Assembly: GCF_003259505.1 (NCBI RefSeq)
Contig: NZ_QLLK01000015.1
Coordinates: 32,510-96,509, forward strand
From: Algoriphagus yeomjeoni
GTDB taxonomy: Bacteria; Bacteroidota; Bacteroidia; Cytophagales; Cyclobacteriaceae
Direction of reading: 5' to 3'
DNA: 64,000 bases
The position numbers were made by a program, and so were the translations under genes. Shown here piece after piece: positions 48,090 through 56,408 of this stretch; within the stretch, counting starts at the first letter, position 1, and every line of letters begins with the position of its first letter. A model generated the notes under the pieces. It was not told where the DNA came from, did no database searches, and saw only the letters and a program-made list of their open reading frames with translations.

Positions 48090-48149
48090 ATGATTATCAA
48101 CCAGGCGAGATTCCATGTGACCATTGAAAAAGAAATAATAACCACATGA
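48090..48149 (+). CDS. Candidate 19-residue ORF coupled to the next gene
   Basis: An ATG ORF reading MIINQARFHVTIEKEIITT lies between the ATPase and the charged small protein; its TGA overlaps the next ATG (ATGA). The same frame stays open upstream into the ATPase gene for about 19 codons without stop, so it could be the end of a longer alternative frame. Coupling by overlap suggests translation, but the length is very short. Confidence 0.3.
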   Translation: MIINQARFHVTIEKEIITT

Positions 48150-48334
48150 AAAAGAAAGTCAGAAAAAAGCAGGATCAAGACAAGGATCAGGAAGATGTGG
48201 TGGTAGTAGTAGCCGAGAAAGAGAAGGAGAAGGACCAGAAACCTGAAGTGAAAATGACGCCTGTGGAAGAGGAACAGGAGCCAATGACACCATTAGCTGC
48301 TGCCTCTCCCATGAAAGCTGAAGTAAAAAAATAA
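48146..48334 (+). CDS. Small highly charged disordered protein (62 aa)
   Basis: This 62-residue ORF is made almost only of Lys, Glu, Asp, Gln, Val and Pro (VVVVVAEKEKEKDQK in the middle). It is flanked by the ATPase and the DUF4157 payload gene, ending 1 base before the payload ATG. Its C-terminal Ala/Ser/Met-rich end (LAAASPMKAEVKK) resembles the start of payload N-terminal disordered regions. It may be a cargo-associated peptide or an N-terminal fragment of an ancestral fusion. No family is recognised. Confidence 0.5.
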   Translation: MKKKVRKKQDQDKDQEDVVVVVAEKEKEKDQKPEVKMTPVEEEQEPMTPLAAASPMKAEVKK

Positions 48335-48335
48335 T

Positions 48336-51300
48336 ATGGGAGCACTCGCTGAACGTAAGCCTTTGCCTATGCCATTAAGAAATGGTGAGGGAAGACATAC
48401 GATTCAGCCAAGCTTAAAAATTGGCAGACCTGGAGATAAATACGAGCAGGAAGCCGAGTCTGTAGCCAATCACGTAGTGATGTCTCCTTCCAATGCAGCG
48501 CCAGCATTGGCGATGAGTCCAGCACCAACTTCTGAGGCAGCTTTTCAAATGAAGGCAGAAGAGGAGGAAGAAACGCTACAAATGATGCCTTTTGCGGAAA
48601 GCACTACCTTTCTTCAACTGAGCTCCATGGAGGAGGAAGAAGAAACTGTCCAACTCAGCTCCGATTTTTCAAAAACAATACAAAGACAGGAAGAAGAGGA
48701 AGAAACTATACAACTTTCTTCAGATGGCACACCTACAGCCTCCCCGCAGATTTCTTCACAGATAACGCAAAGCAAAGGCTCTGGCCAAGCACTTCCAGCA
48801 CCAGTACAAGCTGAAATGGGAAGTAAGATTGGAGCTGATTTCAGTGGAGTAAGCATTCACACCGATTCGCAGGCAGTTGGAATGAGCAATGCGCTAGGCG
48901 CACAAGCATTCACCCATGGAAATGATGTCTATTTCAATGAAGGGAAATATCAGCCGGAATCAAGCGAGGGCAAGCATCTTTTAGCTCATGAATTGACGCA
49001 TACCGTGCAACAGGGAGCTGCACCAATACAGAGAATGCCTATCCAACAAATCAGCTCTGCTGAACCACAAGTCCAGCGTTTGCCATGGGCAGTAAGAGAG
49101 GGATTGGCAAGATTTGCCAGTTATATTCCAGGTTATTCACTATTGACAGTGATCATAGGATATGACCCTATTGCTGGACGAAGTGTGGAAAGAAATGGTC
49201 CAAATCTACTCGGTGGACTTCTCGGATTGATTCCAGTATTCGGAATGCTCCTTTTCAACAAGTTGACGGAGCTGGGGATTATTAACGATGCATTTACCTG
49301 GGTTCAGGGAGAAATGTCCTCTCTCAATCTTACTTCCAGTAGACTTGGAGATACCTTAGAGGAAGCTTGGGATAGAATGGGCATTACCGAGGGCTGGGAT
49401 GGGAATATCCGGATTTTGGATGAGACTTTTGGGCAGCTCTATCGAGACATAGTCACTTTTGCCGGTAGGGTAAAAGACCAGATTTTTACATTGATCAAGG
49501 AGGCTTTAATGGCTGGCCTGCGTACTTTGGCAGAGGCCTTTCCTGGTTATCCACTACTCACCAAATTACTTGGGCGCGATCCGCTCACTGGTGAAGAAGT
49601 CGTTTCTACCACAGCTGAAAAAATCGAAGACTTTCTACGCCTGATTGGTAAAGAAGAAGAGCTTGAACGTATGCAGGCTGAGGGGACCATTCAGGAAACT
49701 GCCAATTGGATTGATGCGGAATTGGCTGCTCTCAATTTCAGTTTTGAAGAAGTTAGAACACTTTTTGAAACAGCTTGGAATGCATTTTCACTGGAAGATC
49801 TGCGAAATCCAATTGCTGCTTTTCAAAGGACCGTATCCATTTTCACCCCGTTCACTACCCGTGTTTTTACTTTCGCAGTTAATGTAGCAATCAAAGTTCT
49901 TGAGTTTATCAAAACAGCTCTTTTGGCTCAATTATCAGCCTATGCCAGAGAGCAACAAGGCTTTCATTTGCTTACTGTAATTCTCGAAAAAGATCCATTT
50001 ACTGAAGAAGTAGTGCCGAGAACTACGGTCAATTTGATTCGTGGATTTATGAGTCTCATGCCTGGCGGCGAAGCACAGTTCCAACAGATGCAGGAAACGG
50101 GAGCGATTGAGCAAACTGCCTCCAGGATTGATGATGCAGTAGCTACACTAAATTTTACTTGGGCATATATCACAGGACTTTTCCTAGGCCTTTGGAATAG
50201 CTTTTCCATTCAGGATGTCTTTCATCCAATAGATGCTTTCCTCAGAATTGTGGAGACGCTAGCTGCACCAGTCCAGAGGCTTTTTGCCTTTGTTGTCACA
50301 ATCGTGCAAATCCTGATTGAAGTACTGCTGGTGGTGATGAGCTTCCCTATAGAAACGATTCAGCAGATTATCGCCAATGCTCAGAGTGCTTTTGCTGATA
50401 TTAAGCGGGATCCGATCGGCTTTCTGAAAAATCTACTTGGTGCTGTCAAACAAGGGTTTGTACAGTTTTTTGATAATATTCTCACTCACCTACTTGGCGG
50501 CTTGAGGGACTGGTTATTTGGCGAACTAGCATCTGCTGGTATCAATCCGCCAGCTGATTTGACTTTTGAAAGCATCCTAGGATTTGTCTTGGATGTGCTA
50601 GGATTGACCATGGACAACGTCTGGGAAAGACTGGAAATGAAACTCGGTCCAGAGCGGGTAGCGCAAATCCGTGGGGCCATTGATACGTTAACTGGAATTT
50701 GGACTTTTATCAAAGATGTGTGGGAACGCGGACCAATTGCCATCTGGGAATACGTGCAGGAGCAATTGAGCAACCTATGGTCCATGGTGCTGGAGCAAGT
50801 TCAGAATTGGGTGGTCACGCAGATCATCACTCAGGTCACCACTCGCCTACTTTCTATGCTTGATCCAACGGGAATTATGGCAGTGGTCAACAGTTTTATT
50901 GCATTCTACAGAGCCATACAATCCTTTATTGAGAAGCTTCGGGAAATGCTGGAAATCGTCAATTCCTTCGTGGCTGGCGTGGCCAATATCGCACGAGGCA
51001 ATATTGCAGATGCCGCTAACTTCCTTGAGGCTGCTTTAGCGAGAGCAATTCCTGTGGCAATCGGATTTTTGGCAAATCAAGTTGGTTTGAGAGGTTTGGG
51101 AGCAAGAATTGCCGAAATGATTGGGGGCTTAAGAGATCGGGTGAACGCTGCAATTGACTGGTTGATTGATCGGGCGATAAGCGTGGGAGGGGCGATTTTA
51201 CAGGCTGGGAGGAATGCAATTGATGCAGTGACAAATTGGTGGAGCAATAGAAGAGAGCTTTCTACTAGAGATGGTCATAGACATGAAATGTATTTTGAAG

Positions 51301-52370
51301 GAGAAGGAAATAACGCAACACTAAAAATTGCTTCTACTCCAATAAATTATTTAACATGGGTTACAGAACTCGAATCAAACCCGAATATCCCTGCCACCTC
51401 AATTGCTCCTCTGAGGGCTAAGGCGCAAGAAATATCCACAGAGCAGTCACGAAGTGTGGGACCAGATGAAGAATCAGCCAAAAATGAAAGAATTGCAACA
51501 CTTTTCAATGAGTTGGTGGTCTTGACTCAAAATGCTCCAATCCCTTCGTCTGGCAACAACACTCCCGCAGTTTACGGGCCAATGTATGGCGACTTTGGCT
51601 CTTTAGCTAGGGTCGATTCGCTAGCAGACGGACATGTGGAAGGGACAGAGGCAAATAGTAGTTTGTTTACAACTAATTACAGAATCATAAATGCCAGAAA
51701 ACAAGGCAGCCGAGCATTTTATATCCGAGGTCACTTGTTAAGCTGGCATTTGGGAGGGCCTGGAAATGATTGGCAGAACCTTACACCACTATTCCAAAAT
51801 GCAAATGCAGATCATGAAAGGAGATTTGAAAGCCGAGCAAAAGAGCATGTAAACGATGATAAAAAGCAAGCCTCAAATTTTGCGGTAAGGGCAGTTTACG
51901 GTAGATCCATTTCGCCTTGGGTGGCACAAATAAGAGACTCTGAGGATGATACTTGGCCTACAGGATTAAACCAAAGTGAAGATTTATCCCAAATAGCTAA
52001 TATTCTAGAAGCTGAAATGATGGTTCCTACTAGTCTTGAATGCTCGATAGATCTTATTCAAGATGATGGCTCAATACAGAATGTAGTAGTTCCTATACCA
52101 AATGATATTTCTTATGGCCAACTTTCTCACTATAGAACAGATGGTGTTGCCAGAACAGATTTCAATTTAACTGCAACTGTAACCAGTGCATCGAATGATG
52201 CCGCTGCACTCTCAGCTTTACAAGTGCTGAGTGGTGTAGGTCCAGTTACAGCAGGGAAAATTCTTGAAAGAGTAAATAATAACCAAAGAATCACAAATTA
52301 CCTTTCTCAGATTGGTATCACTAAAAAAAGGCTAGAAATGCTCAATCCTACCAAAAGGATTGTTCAATAA
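48336..52370 (+). CDS. eCIS payload: DUF4157 protein with C-terminal nuclease-like toxin domain
   Basis: The 1344-residue protein begins with a disordered, acidic leader containing three EEEEET-x-Q repeats, then a DUF4157 domain with HELTH at 218-222 (HLLAHELTHTVQQG). Three homologous helical segments follow at about 253-391, 392-529 and 530-670 (PGYPLLTKLLGRDPLTG in the second), then a long helical region. From about residue 974 (TRDGHRHEMYF) a pre-toxin module leads to a His-Me-finger-like motif, RGHLLSWHLGG (1131-1141) with Asn1148 and Asn1155. The end (SGVGPVTAGKILERVN) is HhH-like. DUF4157 marks eCIS-loaded effectors. Nuclease activity is predicted, not shown. Confidence 0.87.
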   Translation: MGALAERKPLPMPLRNGEGRHTIQPSLKIGRPGDKYEQEAESVANHVVMSPSNAAPALAMSPAPTSEAAFQMKAEEEEETLQMMPFAESTTFLQLSSMEEEEETVQLSSDFSKTIQRQEEEEETIQLSSDGTPTASPQISSQITQSKGSGQALPAPVQAEMGSKIGADFSGVSIHTDSQAVGMSNALGAQAFTHGNDVYFNEGKYQPESSEGKHLLAHELTHTVQQGAAPIQRMPIQQISSAEPQVQRLPWAVREGLARFASYIPGYSLLTVIIGYDPIAGRSVERNGPNLLGGLLGLIPVFGMLLFNKLTELGIINDAFTWVQGEMSSLNLTSSRLGDTLEEAWDRMGITEGWDGNIRILDETFGQLYRDIVTFAGRVKDQIFTLIKEALMAGLRTLAEAFPGYPLLTKLLGRDPLTGEEVVSTTAEKIEDFLRLIGKEEELERMQAEGTIQETANWIDAELAALNFSFEEVRTLFETAWNAFSLEDLRNPIAAFQRTVSIFTPFTTRVFTFAVNVAIKVLEFIKTALLAQLSAYAREQQGFHLLTVILEKDPFTEEVVPRTTVNLIRGFMSLMPGGEAQFQQMQETGAIEQTASRIDDAVATLNFTWAYITGLFLGLWNSFSIQDVFHPIDAFLRIVETLAAPVQRLFAFVVTIVQILIEVLLVVMSFPIETIQQIIANAQSAFADIKRDPIGFLKNLLGAVKQGFVQFFDNILTHLLGGLRDWLFGELASAGINPPADLTFESILGFVLDVLGLTMDNVWERLEMKLGPERVAQIRGAIDTLTGIWTFIKDVWERGPIAIWEYVQEQLSNLWSMVLEQVQNWVVTQIITQVTTRLLSMLDPTGIMAVVNSFIAFYRAIQSFIEKLREMLEIVNSFVAGVANIARGNIADAANFLEAALARAIPVAIGFLANQVGLRGLGARIAEMIGGLRDRVNAAIDWLIDRAISVGGAILQAGRNAIDAVTNWWSNRRELSTRDGHRHEMYFEGEGNNATLKIASTPINYLTWVTELESNPNIPATSIAPLRAKAQEISTEQSRSVGPDEESAKNERIATLFNELVVLTQNAPIPSSGNNTPAVYGPMYGDFGSLARVDSLADGHVEGTEANSSLFTTNYRIINARKQGSRAFYIRGHLLSWHLGGPGNDWQNLTPLFQNANADHERRFESRAKEHVNDDKKQASNFAVRAVYGRSISPWVAQIRDSEDDTWPTGLNQSEDLSQIANILEAEMMVPTSLECSIDLIQDDGSIQNVVVPIPNDISYGQLSHYRTDGVARTDFNLTATVTSASNDAAALSALQVLSGVGPVTAGKILERVNNNQRITNYLSQIGITKKRLEMLNPTKRIVQ

Positions 52371-52588
52371 ATACGGGACTATCCATATATCGATTATTTC
52401 AGGTGTTGTGTTAGACCAAATAAATCCCACTTGAATTGAATTTATTTTAAAATATTGTAGTAGGAATTATCTATTCCTATTTGAACCTCATCAAAGTAAG
52501 GAGCCTAATTGCACCTTTACTTTCTTTATATTACATCACTTCGCCGTGCCGCATACCGTCTGGCTTAACCAAATAATAGACATACAAT

Positions 52589-53038
52589 ATGAGATTAGAG
52601 TCTAATGCAACTATACAGATACAAAAACCAATAGAAGAAGTTTTTGAAGGAATTGTGAATCCAACCCAAATGACTAACTATTTCATTTCGGAAAGTAGTG
52701 GAAGGCTTGATTCTGGAAGTGAATTGATTTGGAAATTCCCAGAGTTTCCAGACAAATTCCCAATAACAGCTATACGCGTGGAAACGAATCGCTCAATTTC
52801 TTTCGTTTGGGACCCTGAAACAGTGGTGAAAATTACATTGGAAAAACTACCAGACAACAGCACGATAGTCAGAGTCAACGAAAACGGGAAGGAGTTGACA
52901 GAGGATAACCTGAAATGGGCTTTAGACAATTCTGGGGGATGGGCAAATTTTCTTGCCTGCATGAAAGCATATTTGGAGTATGGTATACAACTCAGAAAAG
53001 GGGCTTTTGATTTTATGAGAAACAGTGAAAAAAGGTGA
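52589..53038 (+). CDS. SRPBCC/AHSA1-family protein
   Basis: The 149-residue protein is an activator-of-Hsp90-homologue 1-like SRPBCC fold: TIQIQKPIEEVFEGIVNPTQ at residues 7-26, a core with FVWDPETVVKITLEKL, and the C-terminal helix GWANFLACMKAYLEYG. These proteins bind hydrophobic ligands and occur in many unrelated contexts. It starts about 220 bases after the payload stop and is likely a separate transcript. Its position invites the idea of an immunity protein, but the family is not known for that. Confidence 0.85.
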   Translation: MRLESNATIQIQKPIEEVFEGIVNPTQMTNYFISESSGRLDSGSELIWKFPEFPDKFPITAIRVETNRSISFVWDPETVVKITLEKLPDNSTIVRVNENGKELTEDNLKWALDNSGGWANFLACMKAYLEYGIQLRKGAFDFMRNSEKR

Positions 53039-53179
53039 TAAATAATATAAAGCTGCCAGTAATTTCGTTCATGAGAGTGAGGCAAACGCTAGTACTCCCC
53101 CGCTAGGTGTAGGTACTATCTTTTTAACTACACCTTTCTATCTTCAGATTTTCAAATCAACCCAAAACCTCAATAGACC

Positions 53180-53506
53180 ATCAAAACTTTAAAACAATTT
53201 TCAATAATCTCACAGGTTGTATTTTTCACATGGGTCATTCTTAATTTTACTATTGAAAGCCCATTACTTGAACCTTACTGGTTTGTCGTATTTATTCTCG
53301 GCTTACCAAATTACGTTTCAACAACTATCTACTCAGTAGACAGTGCTAATAAACCTTGGAAGTCTATATTAATTGGAGTCTCTGGCCTACCCATAGCATT
53401 TCCTCCATTATTTTTCACTTATTTGTCTCCATTGATTTTAGTTTACCTGTATTTGTCCATTGATGTGTTTCTTCAAAAAAAACCAAATAAACAGAAGTTA
53501 TCTTGA
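53180..53506 (+). pseudogene. Membrane protein ORF lacking a canonical start codon
   Basis: An open frame of 108 codons ends at TGA 53504-53506 and encodes about three hydrophobic segments (VVFFTWVILNFTIESPLLEP, VVFILGLPNYVSTTI, IAFPPLFFTYLSPLILVYLY). It has no ATG, GTG or TTG at its beginning; a stop (TAG) is two codons before an ATC that sits where a start reading xKTLKQFS would be. It is therefore either a gene started by ATC or, more likely, one with a lost start. Family unrecognised. Confidence 0.45.
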
Positions 53507-53536
53507 TCATCTTTAGGTTCATTGTACCCATAAATT

Positions 53537-54022
53537 ATGTTTATCTCAGGCCTGATTAAGTTATTTGTAGGGATTGTAGGGTCTTTAGCTTCTTTATTTT
53601 TTCTGATAACCTTCATTTTCAGCCGACATAAAAAAAGTAAGTTAAAAATTGCTGCATGGACTTTTACCAGTACAGTTGGAGTGATTTTACTAATAATAAC
53701 TGTTGATTTATTCCTTTTCCCAATCAATCAAAAATCAGATCACTTAATTTTATCTGCATACCGAGAAGCTCCACTAGGTGGAATCTGGCTTGCGCTTTAT
53801 GATGATCAAACATGGGAAATGGGTTATTCCTCTAGAGAAATTACATCCTCTGGAAATTATACAATCCGGCATGATACTTTGACCTTAAATGCCCAATCTG
53901 GCAAAACGATATTGGGAGAAATTTCAAAAACTTCATTTATTATTAATTCAAAAAATCTAACTGAAATCGAAAATTCCGGGATTAGATCACTAGAAATATT
54001 AATGAATAAAAGCGAAAATTAG
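53537..54022 (+). CDS. Hypothetical protein with two N-terminal TM helices
   Basis: The 161-residue protein has two membrane helices (residues about 4-27 and 38-60) followed by a beta-rich exposed domain with repeated Thr/Ser/Ile strands (SGNYTIRHDTLTLNAQSGK). It begins 30 bases after the start-less membrane ORF, on the same strand. I recognise no family. The two may form one small operon of membrane proteins downstream of the payload. Confidence 0.5.
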   Translation: MFISGLIKLFVGIVGSLASLFFLITFIFSRHKKSKLKIAAWTFTSTVGVILLIITVDLFLFPINQKSDHLILSAYREAPLGGIWLALYDDQTWEMGYSSREITSSGNYTIRHDTLTLNAQSGKTILGEISKTSFIINSKNLTEIENSGIRSLEILMNKSEN

Positions 54023-54264
54023 TCCGTTAGCTATAGTCCTCGACAGTTGTCAAGAGTAAAACACCTATCTAATTTTTTGAAACCATCTTCCCCACCAGTA
54101 ACCCCATAAATATTCTGACTACCAATTGTATAGCATGACTCCTTAGTCCTCAAATAGTTGCATCCAAAGAAAAAATGCGCTATCTTTTTTAAACAGAAAA
54201 TTTGAAAATAATTGTATCCAATCAGGATACGAATTAGCCAAGTCCATTTTTAAACAAGCTTATT

Positions 54265-54903
54265 ATGTCAAAAAAACAGTTTGGAAACATTGGTAATCTC
54301 AGTAGCAAAAATCTGAAAATAAAACCTATTGATATTCAGGTTACGCCGTCAAATCGAATTTCGAATGCACAATTGAAAAAGCTTGATCCAAAGGGGATCG
54401 CAAGCATACCGGCGCTTAGAGTAAACAGGAATGATTTAATAAACCTGAAGCCCAACGAATCCTGGGAAATCACCCCTCAGAAATTGAAGGATAAGGATAT
54501 GGTGGTCGCGGAATATTTCGGATGGTATAAATCAGACCAAACAACCATAGATGTACATCCGGAAAACAAATACTATCCAAGGTTCCATAGTGGCAGGCCA
54601 GGATTTCTGCCTGAAATGAGATTCTTGGTTTTACGATTCAGACCCGAAATGGGTAAGCGGTATCGTGTGACTATTCAGTTAAAACCCGGTTCCTACAGAA
54701 ATAAAAAAGTAATGACCAATGTCACAGGTAGGTTTAATGACACATGGTATATCAATTATCAATTTAATGAGTTGATGTTTGATTTTTTGGCTTCAACTAA
54801 TGAGATTAAAATAAGTCCTATAATTGCTGGTTATGAGGAATATTACGTCAAGTATCAACCTTTGGAGATTGAGAAAATTAAGGTGGATAAGGTAGGGGAT
54901 TGA
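54265..54903 (+). CDS. Hypothetical soluble protein, accessory region
   Basis: The 212-residue protein has no signal peptide or membrane segment. It begins with a basic, Asn/Lys-rich disordered part (SKKQFGNIGNLSSKNLKIKP) and continues with an aromatic beta-rich domain (FRPEMGKRYRVTIQLKPGSY, NDTWYINYQFNELMFDFL). The shape (disordered basic leader plus compact domain, close downstream of an eCIS locus) would suit a cargo protein, but this is inference only. It is flanked by spacers of about 240 and 170 bases. Confidence 0.5.
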   Translation: MSKKQFGNIGNLSSKNLKIKPIDIQVTPSNRISNAQLKKLDPKGIASIPALRVNRNDLINLKPNESWEITPQKLKDKDMVVAEYFGWYKSDQTTIDVHPENKYYPRFHSGRPGFLPEMRFLVLRFRPEMGKRYRVTIQLKPGSYRNKKVMTNVTGRFNDTWYINYQFNELMFDFLASTNEIKISPIIAGYEEYYVKYQPLEIEKIKVDKVGD

Positions 54904-55071
54904 TTCAGATCTGGTTGGATTATTTTTTCTCACTGTTCAGATTCCACATGAATCAAGATCGTAAGATTTAAAATCCGTTTGATTTTTTTGGTAGCATCAA
55001 CTTGTAAAGGGAATCGCTAAACCACCCAACTGCTCCTACCAAAGATTGTAGTAGACTTTAAAACTTCCAAT

Positions 55072-56247
55072 ATGTATAGACTACTTCTTTTTTCCATAAT
55101 TGCTTCAATCATATTTGGCTGCGATGAAGCTCCTAAATTTGATTACGTGATTGAAAAAGTCACTTTATTCGATGGACATGAAGACAGAGGTACAGTTAAT
55201 GTGGCTATTAATCATGATACCATAGCGGCTATAAGTACAAACAAATTAGAAGCTGATTCTATCATAGACGGCGTAGGTAAATTCATGATTCCCGGTCTAG
55301 TCAATGCACATGTACATGCCAGTAGCTTGGAAGACTTAAAAGCTGGCTATCCCTTGGGTATTTTAACCCTTTTAAACATGCACACAGGGTTAGAAGAAAG
55401 GGAACTTGAATGGAAAGAAGTTTCTAAAGACTCAATTGGCTTTTCCACGCTTTATGGAGCTGGCCATGCGGCTACGGTCCCCGGTGGCCACCCAAATCAA
55501 TTTAGTCCGGATATGGAAACCATTTCCGATTCCTTGTCCATTGCCGATTGGTTGCAACACCGCATAGATAAAAAGGTTGACTACATTAAAGTGATCCGTG
55601 AAAACCACGAATGGATGGGGTATCCACCTCTTCCGTCATTAAGTTTTGAACAGATTAAAAGTCTCATTGAAAGTGCACATAAGCAAGATTATAAGGTTGT
55701 TGTTCATGCCAATACCTTGGCAGAAATGACGCAGATAGCAGCGTTTAAGCCAGATGGTTTTGTGCACATGTTGGATTATAAAGAAGACTTACCTATTCCA
55801 GACAGTTTTTATACTCAGCTGGTTGACAACGACATTTTTGTTATCCCTACTGCTGGAATGGCGCTTAAATCCATGGAGGATGCACCACCTTTTATACAAG
55901 AATGGGTCAATAACAACCTTCTAAATGCTGAAGAACGTGCTTTGATCATTAAAAACATGCATGATAAAGGCGTTCTCATTGTAGCAGGTACTGATGCTCA
56001 AGAGGGTCAAATGAATTTTGCGGAGGATTATTTTTTGGAATTAGAACTATATAAAATGGCAGGCATATCCAACCTTGAAGTCCTTAAAACAGCTACTGGA
56101 AATGCAGCCAAGGCATTTAATTTGCCCATTGGAGAATTAAAGGAAGGAAGCAAGGCAACTTTTGTGCTTTTGAACGGTGATCCAATCAATGACCTGTCAA
56201 ACCTTAGAAAGGTAGAAAAAGTGTGGAAGAACGGTAAAACGAAATAA
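55072..56247 (+). CDS. Amidohydrolase-family lipoprotein (imidazolonepropionase-like)
   Basis: The 391-residue protein has a lipobox ending FGC at residue 17 and an amidohydrolase TIM barrel. The metal motif HVH is at 80-82 (NAHVHAS), further ligand regions include VVHANT and a late Asp308 in VAGTDAQEG. The N- and C-terminal strands form the small beta-sandwich (ATFVLLNGDPINDL). It is probably a periplasmic or surface hydrolase of cyclic amides or peptidyl substrates. The substrate is not readable from sequence. Confidence 0.88.
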   Translation: MYRLLLFSIIASIIFGCDEAPKFDYVIEKVTLFDGHEDRGTVNVAINHDTIAAISTNKLEADSIIDGVGKFMIPGLVNAHVHASSLEDLKAGYPLGILTLLNMHTGLEERELEWKEVSKDSIGFSTLYGAGHAATVPGGHPNQFSPDMETISDSLSIADWLQHRIDKKVDYIKVIRENHEWMGYPPLPSLSFEQIKSLIESAHKQDYKVVVHANTLAEMTQIAAFKPDGFVHMLDYKEDLPIPDSFYTQLVDNDIFVIPTAGMALKSMEDAPPFIQEWVNNNLLNAEERALIIKNMHDKGVLIVAGTDAQEGQMNFAEDYFLELELYKMAGISNLEVLKTATGNAAKAFNLPIGELKEGSKATFVLLNGDPINDLSNLRKVEKVWKNGKTK

Positions 56248-56408
56248 AATCGAAAGAATCTTCTCTGGATTTAATTTGCAAAACGTCTTTTTAATACCTC
56301 CTTTTTAAAAAAGAAGACATCCAAATACTTTACTCTCAACCTGAAGAAATACAGCATTTTATCTACTAAATTCAGATATATTTAGCTACGAGAAAATTCA
56401 TTTAGACT

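Larger units (their letters stand above)
24508..52370 (+). other. Extracellular contractile injection system (eCIS) gene cluster
   Basis: About 19 genes lie on one strand with gaps of 0-40 bases and several 1-8 base overlaps, which indicates a single operon. The recognised set is DUF4255, two sheaths, two tubes, DUF5908, LysM tube protein, VgrG-like spike, PAAR, gp25, two baseplate J-like proteins, CIS tape measure, AAA+ ATPase and a DUF4157 payload. This is the standard inventory of PVC/AFP/MAC-like particles. Capsid, terminase, portal and T6SS TssJLM genes are absent. Such particles are released by lysis and fire into target cells. Confidence 0.93.

Noticed and set aside
48987..49001. HELTH in the payload as an active zinc protease
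   Set aside because: The motif belongs to DUF4157, whose members are not shown to be proteases; no third ligand could be assigned.
24508..52370. Prophage or R-type tailocin
   Set aside because: No capsid, portal, terminase, lysis or integrase genes; the DUF4255, DUF5908, CIS tape measure and DUF4157 set is specific to eCIS.
24508..52370. Type VI secretion system
   Set aside because: Sheath and tube are gp18/gp19-like with phage-style baseplate J; TssJ, TssL, TssM membrane genes and ClpV are absent, though the spike is VgrG-like.
52589..53038. AHSA1-like gene as the immunity protein of the toxin
   Set aside because: The family is widespread and not known as immunity; the gap of 220 bases argues against a toxin-immunity operon. 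Kept only as a possibility.
53106..53134. GGTGTAG / CTACACC hairpin
   Set aside because: Seven-base stem with a 15-base loop and no U-tract; too weak to call a terminator or RNA element.
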